NCBI RefSeq assembly: GCF_030065885.1
Contig: NZ_JASJCS010000001.1
Location: 1 to 64,000 of the forward strand
Length of the DNA stretch: 64,000 bases
Direction of reading: 5' to 3'
Source: Ilumatobacter sp.
GTDB taxonomy: Bacteria > Actinomycetota > Acidimicrobiia > Acidimicrobiales > Ilumatobacteraceae
Shown here: positions 1 to 8,910 of the stretch, one piece after another
Numbering within the stretch: the first letter of the stretch is position 1
How the letters are laid out: every line of letters begins with the position of its first letter
Program-made: the position numbers and the translations under genes
Notes under the pieces: generated by a model
Database searches by the model: none
Seen by the model: only the letters and a program-made list of their open reading frames with translations
Told to the model about the DNA's origin: nothing

Positions 1-620
1 TCGCGGTCGCGCCGGTACTGGGCCTTGGCGTCTTCGGCGGTCTGCCCGGTGAGGTGGTTCTTGATCTCCGCGGTGGCGACCGGGATGCCGTTGAGGAACA
101 ACCCGACGTCGACCGTCTTGGTGGACGACGGGTCGTACGGCAGCTGCCGGGTGACGGTCAGCCGGTTCGCCTGATACTTGGCTTCGAGATCAGCGTTGAG
201 CCCCGACGCCGGCCGGAAGTAGGCGAGCCGGAACTCGGCCTTCTCGTGCCCGGCGTACACGACCCCGTGCCGCAACACATCGACCGTCCCCCGACTGTCG
301 AGCTCCTTGGCCACCCGCGAAGCGAACGCCCGCTGCGCCTCATCAGCCGACGAGTGCGACTTGCGGACCTTCTCCCACTCCTCACCCTGCGTCGCCCCGA
401 TGAACGCAAACAACTCCGCCGTGTCGAGCGCCAGATCAGCCGAGAAGTCATCATCCCGATCAGCAGCGTTCCAAACCTTCGCCGTAAGGTACCCGCCTGC
501 GGACGTCAGCGAGTCGCAGATCGCCGTCTCAAAGGCCTGCTCCGATGGACCCGCCACCTCTCCGAACGTAGCCGGGGCGCCCACGCGCCCGCGGACGCGT
601 CGACCCGGTAACTCTGTCAC
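1..620 (-). CDS. hsdR: Type I restriction enzyme R subunit, N-terminal part (runs off the window)
   Basis: Reverse-strand reading from GTG at 620: VTELPGRRVRGRVGAPATFGEVAGPSEQAFE...NRLTVTRQLPYDPSSTKTVDVGLFLNGIPVATAEIKNHLTGQTAEDAKAQYRRDR; FLNGIPVATAEIKN is the HsdR nuclease-domain signature. Absent from the ORF track because it is open at the window edge. Confidence 0.88.
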   Translation of the reverse strand, partial: MTELPGRRVRGRVGAPATFGEVAGPSEQAFETAICDSLTSAGGYLTAKVWNAADRDDDFSADLALDTAELFAFIGATQGEEWEKVRKSHSSADEAQRAFASRVAKELDSRGTVDVLRHGVVYAGHEKAEFRLAYFRPASGLNADLEAKYQANRLTVTRQLPYDPSSTKTVDVGLFLNGIPVATAEIKNHLTGQTAEDAKAQYRRDR

Positions 621-709
621 AGCCCCTGATTACGCTGAGGTCGAGCGAGCTCGACCAAGCCCCTCGCTGAACGGGCGGTCCGAACCACCAGATCATCTGG
701 AGGCCGACC

Positions 710-1720
710 ATGGCTGCTCGCACATCTTCCGTCCTACCCACGCTTCCGCTGACGCGTGACCTCAACGACGCCCTCACCACCTGGTCCACCAGCCAGCGAA
801 CGGTGATCGGCTTGGCCGCCGACTTCGCCGACTCCGGCGAGTGGATGGCCACCGCCGCCGTGTCGGCGGCGCACTGGATCGCCGCAGTGGCCGACATCGA
901 AGTCTGTACGGCGAGGGAGTGGATCCGCATCGGTCGGAAGCTGCACTCGCTGAAGGTGATCGCTGACCTGTTCGAAGCCGACGAGCTGTCGTACAGCAAG
1001 GTGCGCGCCCTGTCGCGGGTCGCCACACCCGCGAACGAGCAGCACTTGGCGGCGATTGCCGTCGACGTGCCCGCGGGCGCGCTGCCGCGGGCGATCGCAG
1101 CGTGGATGCACCGCAACAGCGACGACCGCAAGCTCGAACGGCTGCAGCACGAGCAGCGATCAGTGACGTGGCGCAACGAGCCCGACGGCATGGTCACCTT
1201 CTCGGCCCGGCTCCCACCACTGGTCGCCGGTGTGTTGATCAGCCGGCTCACCACCCACGTGATGAGCACAAGGCCAAACGCCACTGCGATCGAGCAATGG
1301 CCGAGCCTCGCCAAACAGTACGCCGATGCTTTGGAACACCTACTGCAGGTTGGAGCGGGAGACGTGACGACCGAAGTGATCGTGCACGTCCGAGAGGACG
1401 GCGCCACTTTCGACGACGGTACGGCAGTGCCGATGAGCGTGGTCGAACGGATTGCGCCCGACGCGTTCATCCGGGCGCTGATCCACGACGCCGAGAACCG
1501 CCCGATCAACGCCAGCGCCAAGCGACGCCACCCAAGCGCCCGCCAGAAGCGGGTGGTGAAGGAACGCGACCGGGTCTGCGTCGACTGCGGAGCCACGATG
1601 CTCCTCGAGTACGACCACGTCCCCGACTTCGCCCATACCAGCCATACCGTCGTGGACGAACTAGAACTGCGCTGCGCCCCGTGCCATCAGCGCCGACACG
1701 AACGGAGGGCGGCTGCGTGA
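710..1720 (+). CDS. 13E12/DUF222-type HNH endonuclease domain protein
   Basis: 336 aa; C-terminal CVDCGATMLLEYDHVPDFA...LRCAPCHQRRH HNH motif; DUF222-like N-terminus. Confidence 0.8.
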   Translation: MAARTSSVLPTLPLTRDLNDALTTWSTSQRTVIGLAADFADSGEWMATAAVSAAHWIAAVADIEVCTAREWIRIGRKLHSLKVIADLFEADELSYSKVRALSRVATPANEQHLAAIAVDVPAGALPRAIAAWMHRNSDDRKLERLQHEQRSVTWRNEPDGMVTFSARLPPLVAGVLISRLTTHVMSTRPNATAIEQWPSLAKQYADALEHLLQVGAGDVTTEVIVHVREDGATFDDGTAVPMSVVERIAPDAFIRALIHDAENRPINASAKRRHPSARQKRVVKERDRVCVDCGATMLLEYDHVPDFAHTSHTVVDELELRCAPCHQRRHERRAAA

Positions 1721-1830
1721 GAAGCTACGCGCAGCTGCGGACATGCCGGCCGGCCTGGAGTAGGCCGGTCAACGTTCGGCGTTACGTCCGCGAAGACGTG
1801 GCGGATCACAGCGAGGTCTGCCCTGGTCGT

Positions 1831-2409
1831 ATGCCAGAGTTGACGACAGTGGCCACCCGAGATCACCTGGACCGTGCCGTCATCAGTCAGCTTCGTAGCG
1901 CGCCCAAGGCCTGGAACGGCATCTTCACCGACGACGTTCTCAAGGCCGTGGACGCGAACACAGACCCGCCGAATACGAAGGTCCCCTTGGCCACAGTTTC
2001 CGCGGGTGGGCGGACGTACAACCTGACGGTGATCGTCCGGGTCGGGCCCCGGCACCCAACGGACTTCTCAGTGATCCTGCAGGCCAAAGAGCAGTACCAG
2101 CCGGACGACGCCAGGTTGCTGCGCATCAACGGTCCGCACATCCCGGACCACAGAAACAAGCTCGACAAGGCAGTCGGCTACATCCCGCCCATGACCGCAC
2201 ACGCGCACTACGCCACAGAGCGGTACCTCCGTGCCGAACAGGCTGGGAGGGCAGTCGTTCACGACGGCTTCGCGCTACGGACGAGACCCGTCACCTCCCT
2301 CGTCGATGCGCTTCGGGTGTTCGCCCGTCGTGCCAACGTCTCCAGTGGTCAGCTACCGTTGAATGTTGCACCCGATCGTCAAGATGGGTGGCCGAGGGCC
2401 CTGCCATGA
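1831..2409 (+). CDS. Hypothetical protein, first gene of a two-gene operon with the DUF1828-like gene
   Basis: ATG 1831 (MPELTTVATRDHLDRAVISQLRS...) to TGA 2409; overlaps the next ATG by ATGA (2406-2409). Confidence 0.6.
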   Translation: MPELTTVATRDHLDRAVISQLRSAPKAWNGIFTDDVLKAVDANTDPPNTKVPLATVSAGGRTYNLTVIVRVGPRHPTDFSVILQAKEQYQPDDARLLRINGPHIPDHRNKLDKAVGYIPPMTAHAHYATERYLRAEQAGRAVVHDGFALRTRPVTSLVDALRVFARRANVSSGQLPLNVAPDRQDGWPRALP

Positions 2410-3212
2410 GCATCGTTGAACGCACTTCCTGGGCTGATCAGCTCAAGCAAGCCTGGTGTCGCGAGTTCGACGTCGTCGAGATCGATGGGGGCTCCGCCGC
2501 AGTGGTGACACCCTTCTACAGGCCTGACGGCGACGGCATGACCGTGGTCGTCGAGCGAAGAGACGACCGTTGGATCGTTTCGGACCTTGGCCACACCCAA
2601 TCTTGGTTCGATATCGAGGGGTTCGACGTGACGGAGGGCCGCCACGTCATCCTCGATCGGATTGGCACGCGATTCCGTGGCCAGTGGGACGGCTCGGCGT
2701 TTGCGCTGGAACTCGACTCGCCGCCGACGGTCGAAGACATCGCCGGGTTCGTTCACATGCTTGCGGAAGCTCATGCGATCCCAGAGATCCAGCGCCGAGT
2801 CGATCTCGGCGCTGAGAGATTCCGAACGACGGCCAGAGCGCGCGTGCAGCAGCGTCTCAGATTCGGCGATCGGGCCCAGCTCAACTGGAACCCGCCCGAA
2901 GATCAGCAGCGCTTGTTCCCCACCGACCTCTGGATTCCATCCGAGCGAGCGCCCGTGGCCGCCTTCTTCGCTGCCAGCGACGACAAGATCAATCAGACGG
3001 TGATCATCGCCGATCAGTACCGCGACTGGAGTCTGGATCTGCAGCCGCTAATCCTGCACCGCAACCTCAGGTCACGTGCGATCGATCGCGCAGCGTTCCG
3101 ACTCGGCAATGAGAATGTCGTATCACTCCCCGTCGATCAACAGACGCGCTTCGTGATGCGAGCCGCCGAGCGAAGACTCGAAGAGCTGGGCGTTGAGCTA
3201 GCCGCCGCTTGA
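2406..3212 (+). CDS. DUF1828-like domain protein
   Basis: WCREFDVVEIDGGSAAVVTPFYRPDGDGMTVVVERRDDRWIVSDLGHTQSWFDIEGFD resembles the DUF1828 N-terminal pattern. Confidence 0.6.
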   Translation: MSIVERTSWADQLKQAWCREFDVVEIDGGSAAVVTPFYRPDGDGMTVVVERRDDRWIVSDLGHTQSWFDIEGFDVTEGRHVILDRIGTRFRGQWDGSAFALELDSPPTVEDIAGFVHMLAEAHAIPEIQRRVDLGAERFRTTARARVQQRLRFGDRAQLNWNPPEDQQRLFPTDLWIPSERAPVAAFFAASDDKINQTVIIADQYRDWSLDLQPLILHRNLRSRAIDRAAFRLGNENVVSLPVDQQTRFVMRAAERRLEELGVELAAA

Positions 3213-3346
3213 CGCCTCTTCCACGCCGAGCAGAGTGGAGCAGCGCAAACCCCGAGGTCGTTTGCACACACGTGAGGGTTGATCAGGCAGGGACCCCACG
3301 AGTCGCCGGTGAGCTTCGACCTCCTGCCTGTGGGTGGCCGCTGGGG

Positions 3347-4951
3347 CTACGTCAGAGATCCGAACGGTGCAACGAGTGGGTGGGGGTCGCCCCCCAGGAT
3401 CACCGTGATCTCCTTTCGCGCACGGGTGAGTACGACGTACAACAGGCGTGATGCCTCAGGAAATGGCTCGACCTCCCTGCCGTGAAAGTCGCTGTCGCTG
3501 AACAGGATCACCACAGCGTCCGACTCGCGGCCCTTCGTTTGGTGGAGGTTCATGACTTGTACGGCGGGGGAGCGCCTTCTCCGACTGTCGAACATGGCGC
3601 TCGCTCGCATCTGGCCAATTGCTGCGGCCAAGTCGTCTAGGTGCCGCTCCCCCCGACCTTCGGTGCGCTTGCAGAGTGAGATGAACGAAGGTGCGGACCG
3701 TTCCCACGGCGCATTGCCGGCGACGACGCCGAGCGACGTCCATGCCTCGGCGGCCACCGCCGCTACCTCTGCGAGCGACTCCTCCGCAGCGTTGACAAGA
3801 CTGGCCATGACGCCATCCAGGCGTTCCTCGAGCGCCGACGGCAATGGCGTGTCGGACGCGAGAGCATGAGCCAGCGGCGGCGGGCTGCCACGGGTGCTCG
3901 CGGTTAGGAACGTACCTAGTGCGACCTTGACGTCCGGCCATTCGGCCTCGCGATAGGCGTAGCGTGTGGAGGCAAGCATCGCGTAGAGCGCGTCGGCCTC
4001 CGCATCGGGCAGTCCAACGAGTTCGTGCTCGACATTCGCGTCGGCGAGCTGCAACGAGAGCTCGGCGACACTTTGGTTGCTGTGGGCGAACACCCCGAAT
4101 GTGCGGCACCCGCGTTGCCAGGCCCCGTCGAGCGTGCCCCCGATCAGCTCAACGACTCCGTCGTCCTCAACACCAGAGTGAATCCGCAAACGACCCTCGG
4201 CGATCGCGTCGCGAACTGATTCGTCACCAAATCGCCGCTCTCGGATTGAGCTCGCGAGCGCTGGGATCGCGCCAGTTGGATCGCGATGGGAGACCTGCTC
4301 GAGCTCGACAACTCGGTCGACCAACGTAGCTGTGTCGCGGATCCGTCCGGGTTGGACTCCCTTGTGAGCGAGGAACCCGAAGATCGACTGATGCTCATCG
4401 CCAAGGAGCATCAAGCGCGAAGACACCCGGAGCATGCTCAGCAAGTCCCAATGCTCATCCCCTGTGTCCTGAAACTCATCGCAGACCACCATGCACCACC
4501 GTTGAGCGAACAGGCCCGCAACAGCGGGTGTCTCCAGCACACGGAGTGCCAAGGGCATCAGGTCGTCGTAGACAAGTCGGTCCACTGACTGGCCAAGGAG
4601 CTTCGCTTCGGAGGCAGACTGAACTGTCGGATTGCGCTCGGTGACGCCCGCAAGGTGCCCAAAACGTCTCAGGATGCGGTAAGCGAATGAATGAAACGTC
4701 GACACCTCGATCCGACTCTCGATGCCGGAGACCACAGCTTTCGACCTCGTTGCGATCTGGTCGACGGCCGTTCGGGAAAACGTGAGAAAGAGCGCTCGGC
4801 TACCGGCGTTCTCGGGCCGCTCCAACTCGGTGCGAGCTGCCCAGAGCGCCAACGACGTCTTTCCGGTGCCCGCTCCACCGATCACTAGGAGGGCGTTCTC
4901 GCGTGCGTCGACCGCTTCGCGCTGCTTGGCCGTGAGATCCGACCGATTCAC
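3347..4951 (-). CDS. UvrD/Rep-family superfamily I helicase, GajB-like
   Basis: Walker A LLVIGGAGTGKTSLA, STFHSFAYRIL, DEFQDTGDEHW, MNLHQTKGRESDAVV; 4-bp ATGA overlap with the upstream OLD nuclease gene. Confidence 0.82.
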   Translation of the reverse strand: MNRSDLTAKQREAVDARENALLVIGGAGTGKTSLALWAARTELERPENAGSRALFLTFSRTAVDQIATRSKAVVSGIESRIEVSTFHSFAYRILRRFGHLAGVTERNPTVQSASEAKLLGQSVDRLVYDDLMPLALRVLETPAVAGLFAQRWCMVVCDEFQDTGDEHWDLLSMLRVSSRLMLLGDEHQSIFGFLAHKGVQPGRIRDTATLVDRVVELEQVSHRDPTGAIPALASSIRERRFGDESVRDAIAEGRLRIHSGVEDDGVVELIGGTLDGAWQRGCRTFGVFAHSNQSVAELSLQLADANVEHELVGLPDAEADALYAMLASTRYAYREAEWPDVKVALGTFLTASTRGSPPPLAHALASDTPLPSALEERLDGVMASLVNAAEESLAEVAAVAAEAWTSLGVVAGNAPWERSAPSFISLCKRTEGRGERHLDDLAAAIGQMRASAMFDSRRRRSPAVQVMNLHQTKGRESDAVVILFSDSDFHGREVEPFPEASRLLYVVLTRARKEITVILGGDPHPLVAPFGSLT

Positions 4952-6693
4952 AGTTGCTCGACGCCTTCCAGGCGCTGCCTGCCGGCGTCGATGATCTTCT
5001 CGAGCACTGCACGCAACCGAGGTGGCACTCTGCCCCTAGGTAGGAGTTCCACGAACTGTGCGTGAAGACCCCCGCTGCTCTTGAGCGCCTTCTCCACTGC
5101 CTTGCCGAGCGGACGTCCCGAAAGCTCGTCAAGGCCCGAGGGCGGTTGTGCTCCGGTAGCCGAACACACCATCTTCAGGGTCTTGGTGAGGACTCCGTCG
5201 TCGAGCGCACTCACGATCGCTCGCTCGACCGCGAACCCGTCGGGCAGTCTCACGACGCAATCGGCTGCTGCTTCGGCGTCGGCCAGAGCCTGCTCGCCGG
5301 CCTTGCCAGGATCCCCATCGATGACTGCGACCGTGTGAAACCCGAGGTTCCGCGCCAAGCCCGCTAGTCGAACAACCGAAGACGCGCCACCGGAACCATC
5401 CGCTGCGCCAGCATCCACAATCGCGATGCCGAAACTGGCAGGAAGCGGCTCGCCCGACCTTAGGAACCTGCGCCGCGCTAGCGCATCAAGCGCCGCGCGA
5501 TCATGAGGTCCCTCTACGATCGCGACGGTTGCGGCAGACGCAGCGGGGAGCAGCTGCATGCTCAAATGTCTCATTGCGATCCGCTCAGCCCGCGTCGTGG
5601 GCGGGTCCAGCTGCGACGCCAGCCGCCCACCCGACTTGGTATGGAGCCTGACAATCTCCTCGACGCGAAACACGCCCAGCGAGGACGAACGCCGCGTTGA
5701 GATCCACGCCTGACCAGCGTGACGGCGAAGTGTTGCAGATAGGTGCTCAGAACTGATGGGGTCTAGGTCCTCCCCGAAGTCATCAACCAGCAACACCATG
5801 CCTGGCTGTCCGAGCGCCGCTATCGCTTCTCCAGCCTGTACCAGGGCTGTGGAGCTTGCACCATGGCGATGAAGCGGCAAGTGCCCCGGCGGCCCGAGAT
5901 CGATCGCCGGCTGAAGGCTTCGAAGCAACCCCGACAACGAGCCGCCCTCGGGGACGAACTGGACCAAACCGTCATCGTCAGCATCAATCCCGAGCGGTCC
6001 CGCCACCGGCGTAAGCACCTCTCCCACCAGGCTGCTGAGATCAGCTGACTTCGCAAGCACCTCACCGGCTGAAGCAACTGAGTCAACAAGGTTGTCGAAG
6101 TCATCCGCAATGGTTCGGCTTCCAACGCTGTCGAGAAGTCTCCGAAAGTCAGCCCGAGGATGCAGCCGCAGCGGCCGCCGCCTGCTCTCGACGACCGTCA
6201 CGGGAAGCCGGTCGTGGAGACGTTTCGGCACCCTCACGAATGTCCCAGCGGAAGGGTCGCTCTCGTCGGGGAAGTCGACCCAGTGGGTAGCTTGCTCTTG
6301 ATCGGCATCCCACTCCGCGCGGTAGCACAGCCGAAGTACCCACTCCACTTCGGCAGATGAGGCCGCTTCGGTGGGAGGACGCGAACCGAAAAGGTCGGAC
6401 TGCTCGTGGTCCCATGCTTCCAAATGATCGATGAAGTCTTGTTCGAGTTCCGAGCCAAGATCTCCGAGCACAACCTCCACCTCGGCCCGTTGTTCTGTAG
6501 TCGTCATCCAGAAGTCGAGTTCTGAAGGCGTCGTGTATCGGATTGCGTCCGAGGAGAGAACGCGTCGGAGCCCTTCGAGCAGATCGGAGCGGCCGGCTCG
6601 CGGCTCGCCGACCAAGGCGACGTGACCATCAGGCCAGAACGTCAAGTCCTCGAACCCTCGGAACCGCCGCAGCGAAACTCGTAGAACTTGCAC
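4948..6693 (-). CDS. OLD-family AAA ATPase/TOPRIM nuclease, GajA-like
   Basis: N-terminal LRRFRGFEDLTFWPDGHVALVGEPRAGRSDLLEGL, Walker B VLLVDDFGEDLDP, C-terminal TOPRIM VAIVEGPHDRAALDALARR...AVIDGD. Confidence 0.82.
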   Translation of the reverse strand: MQVLRVSLRRFRGFEDLTFWPDGHVALVGEPRAGRSDLLEGLRRVLSSDAIRYTTPSELDFWMTTTEQRAEVEVVLGDLGSELEQDFIDHLEAWDHEQSDLFGSRPPTEAASSAEVEWVLRLCYRAEWDADQEQATHWVDFPDESDPSAGTFVRVPKRLHDRLPVTVVESRRRPLRLHPRADFRRLLDSVGSRTIADDFDNLVDSVASAGEVLAKSADLSSLVGEVLTPVAGPLGIDADDDGLVQFVPEGGSLSGLLRSLQPAIDLGPPGHLPLHRHGASSTALVQAGEAIAALGQPGMVLLVDDFGEDLDPISSEHLSATLRRHAGQAWISTRRSSSLGVFRVEEIVRLHTKSGGRLASQLDPPTTRAERIAMRHLSMQLLPAASAATVAIVEGPHDRAALDALARRRFLRSGEPLPASFGIAIVDAGAADGSGGASSVVRLAGLARNLGFHTVAVIDGDPGKAGEQALADAEAAADCVVRLPDGFAVERAIVSALDDGVLTKTLKMVCSATGAQPPSGLDELSGRPLGKAVEKALKSSGGLHAQFVELLPRGRVPPRLRAVLEKIIDAGRQRLEGVEQL

Positions 6694-6867
6694 AGGTCCC
6701 GTCCCCGCTCTCGTCTGACGCGTGTGTGCAAAGACTAAGAGATGCTAGGCCGCCCAGGCGCCTGCATTTCAGGGGTCGCCGAGCTCAGCGACGGCAACGA
6801 CCGAGGCATTGATAGCGGCGCCCCAGCCGGTGCACGGTCGGCCGTGATGCGCACCGCAGCTCCTTGC

Positions 6868-7428
6868 CTAGTTGGCCGAGGAAGAACCCAGGTCCTCTCG
6901 CTCCATCCATGCGTCGTGGAACTTCTGAGCGTCCCGGACTCGCCGATTTACGGCCCACCGGCGTTGACGAGACGGTGTGCGGCCCTCGGAGTAGGCATAG
7001 GCAATCGCCTTGTCGAGCGCAACTCGTAGCTGATCAGCACGGTCAAGAAACTTTTGCCCCGTGGCCGGGTCGGACTTGTAGTGCTGAACGTAGTCACCGA
7101 CTCGCGTCATGAAGTGAAGTCCGTCATCGAGACCAGCGAGGTGGTAGCGCAGCTCAGTGCGCATCCGCTTCAGGGCGTCGCGATGAATGCGCATCCGGGC
7201 GATCCACTCGGAGGTGTCCTGACCGCGTTCAACACGCCGTAGGTAGGTCGTCGAGGTCGCCATGATGCCACTGATGTCCCTAGCGAGCTGCTGGAGAGAT
7301 GGTCCGAGGCCATCTCGATGCGCATTGCGCGCGGGTTGACGCCACCGCATCAGGGCAGCAACCAGAACTCCGACAAGGGCGAGCCCCGCCGTTATCACTG
7401 CCGCAACGACTGTCGGATCCGCCGTCAC
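6868..7428 (-). CDS. Small protein with N-terminal TM helix and cytoplasmic helical domain, unknown function
   Basis: TADPTVVAAVITAGLALVGVLVAALMRWRQ... one TM then charged helices; GTG at 7428 preferred over the track start at 7503 because the upstream region looks like a divergent promoter. Confidence 0.5.
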   Translation of the reverse strand: MTADPTVVAAVITAGLALVGVLVAALMRWRQPARNAHRDGLGPSLQQLARDISGIMATSTTYLRRVERGQDTSEWIARMRIHRDALKRMRTELRYHLAGLDDGLHFMTRVGDYVQHYKSDPATGQKFLDRADQLRVALDKAIAYAYSEGRTPSRQRRWAVNRRVRDAQKFHDAWMEREDLGSSSAN

Positions 7429-7432
7429 GTCG

Positions 7433-7462
7433 TTGACCGTAGACGGTCGGTCGTGCTTTACT
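7433..7462 (+). promoter_or_regulatory. Candidate sigma70-like promoter TTGACC-N18-TTTACT
   Basis: TTGACC 7433-7438 and TTTACT 7457-7462; strictly intergenic if the divergent gene starts at 7428. Confidence 0.4.
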
Positions 7463-7513
7463 TGAGGCCAGCCCGGGAGAAGCCCTGGCTGCAGAGAAAC
7501 CAAGGAGGTTTCT

Positions 7514-7576
7514 GTGATGAGGAATCACATGTGGTCAAGCAGTCCACCAATGCCTGCTTGTCACCGCTGCAGCTAG
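7514..7576 (+). CDS. Candidate 19-20 aa small ORF (M)MRNHMWSSSPPMPACHRCS
   Basis: Strong Shine-Dalgarno AAGGAGG at 7502-7508, GTG 7514 or ATG 7517, TAG 7574-7576; between a candidate promoter and a strong terminator. Confidence 0.45.
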   Translation: MMRNHMWSSSPPMPACHRCS

Positions 7577-7598
7577 GGCTCTTATACGGCCCTTTCGG

Positions 7599-7637
7599 GA
7601 GAGGCCCGGGGATTGTCCCCGGGCCTCTCGAGTTTTT
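7599..7637 (+). terminator. Rho-independent terminator (+ strand)
   Basis: Perfect 14-bp stem GAGAGGCCCGGGGA-TTG-TCCCCGGGCCTCTC followed by GAGTTTTT. Confidence 0.85.
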
Positions 7638-7695
7638 CGGTGAGCTCCCGCGACGCCTAAGGCGCCCGGAAGCAGCCTGCTGGACCAAGTGTCGT

Positions 7696-8910
7696 TCATG
7701 CAGAGTGCGGCGCGCCGAGGTCGCCCGTCACGGCGGCCGTGACGAGGGCCCGACGGCGTTCGGCCAAGAGGCCAATATGCCTGGTCAGCGTCGCGACCGT
7801 CCCATCCAGGATCCGCCACGCATCGCGAGTATCAGCGACGATTCGCCGTTGCTGATCGACCGATGGAAGCGGGACACGAAGCGACTTGAAGATCTCCAGG
7901 TTGATCATCTGACGGGTTGACCCTTGGGCACCGAGGCGGAAGCGCTCGGCAGCGCTCGGGGAAGAGCACGCCAGTGCCACGTACTCCGGGTCAGCGACTC
8001 GGCCATCGACGCGTCCGCAGAAGCACTTGCCCTTCACGATTGCCGGGCCGAGATCGGGCGCCACGCAAGCACGACCGGCGTGGTTCCGTTCGTCACCAAG
8101 CGCGGCGGCAAGCAGATCGCCCTCGCGCACCCGATACCTGGTGAACTCCGGTTGGCGCTCGAGTGGGAGGTACACCAGTTCGTCGCCTCGGAACTCGGCG
8201 AAGCCGATGTTGCCGAGGCGAATCACGGCCATCCCGGAGTCCACGTAGTCAGCGGAGCTGAAGGCACTGCCAAACGGTCCGTCCGTCAGGAAGGTCAGCA
8301 TCCGCCGCAGCGGCACCAGGTCAGAGGCACCTTCTGCGGCCAGTTCGTCGAAGGTCCTCCACCGCCGTTCTTCGAGGAGGTGGATTAGTTGTTGCTTCTT
8401 GGCGATCAGGGCGTCGATGCGGGCGGTCTCGGCGTCCAGGTAGTCGGCGATCGCCCGTTGCTCGGCCAGCGGCATGTCTGGGAAGGGGAAGTTCCCGACC
8501 TGTTCCGCGTTGAGGTTGTCCTGCGTGTTGCTGCGAGTCAGCCCGCCAAGCGATGGGCGAAGGTGCTCGAGCCAGTACCGGATGAATCGTTCATCGCTCA
8601 GGCCCGGCCGTGGTGCGATGCCGAGCAGCGCTTGATTCCAGGTCGCCCGGGTGGCGAGACGGCCCACCGCGCCGACGCTCGCGTACATCGCAAACAGCAG
8701 TGTGCCAGGCTGCCCGATGGGCAGCCGCTTTGACTCGACACCGCGCTCAGAGACACGCCGGGCCGTAGCCGAGACCGGCTTGCCATCGGACATGTCCCCG
8801 ATGGACACCCAAGGGACGCCATCGTCCTCCGACTCGCTCCACATGTTCGGGTCGTCGACTGACGGAGTACCACCCGCACGAAGCGAGGCGACCCGCTTCA
8901 GCGTCGTCAC
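7696..8910 (-). CDS. hsdS: Type I R-M specificity subunit
   Basis: Two TRD-like halves with conserved helices (PLAEQRAIADYLDAETARIDALIAKKQQLIHLLEERR; PSVDQQRRIVADTRDAW); overlaps hsdM by 4 bp. Confidence 0.9.
   Translation of the reverse strand: MTTLKRVASLRAGGTPSVDDPNMWSESEDDGVPWVSIGDMSDGKPVSATARRVSERGVESKRLPIGQPGTLLFAMYASVGAVGRLATRATWNQALLGIAPRPGLSDERFIRYWLEHLRPSLGGLTRSNTQDNLNAEQVGNFPFPDMPLAEQRAIADYLDAETARIDALIAKKQQLIHLLEERRWRTFDELAAEGASDLVPLRRMLTFLTDGPFGSAFSSADYVDSGMAVIRLGNIGFAEFRGDELVYLPLERQPEFTRYRVREGDLLAAALGDERNHAGRACVAPDLGPAIVKGKCFCGRVDGRVADPEYVALACSSPSAAERFRLGAQGSTRQMINLEIFKSLRVPLPSVDQQRRIVADTRDAWRILDGTVATLTRHIGLLAERRRALVTAAVTGDLGAPHSA

Noticed and set aside
710-1720. Complete homing endonuclease or IS element
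   Set aside because: 13E12/DUF222 HNH proteins are multicopy in many actinobacteria, and no terminal inverted repeats, target-site duplication or intron/intein context was seen.
7495-7529. CsrA/RsmA-type sRNA or 6C RNA interpretation of the GGA-loop hairpins
   Set aside because: CsrA is generally absent from Actinobacteria and the 6C motif needs C-rich loops; the exposed AAGGAGG is better read as a Shine-Dalgarno for the short ORF.
7433-7637. Retron or amino-acid attenuator
   Set aside because: No reverse transcriptase nearby and no co-directional biosynthetic gene downstream; the peptide lacks a run of one regulatory amino acid.
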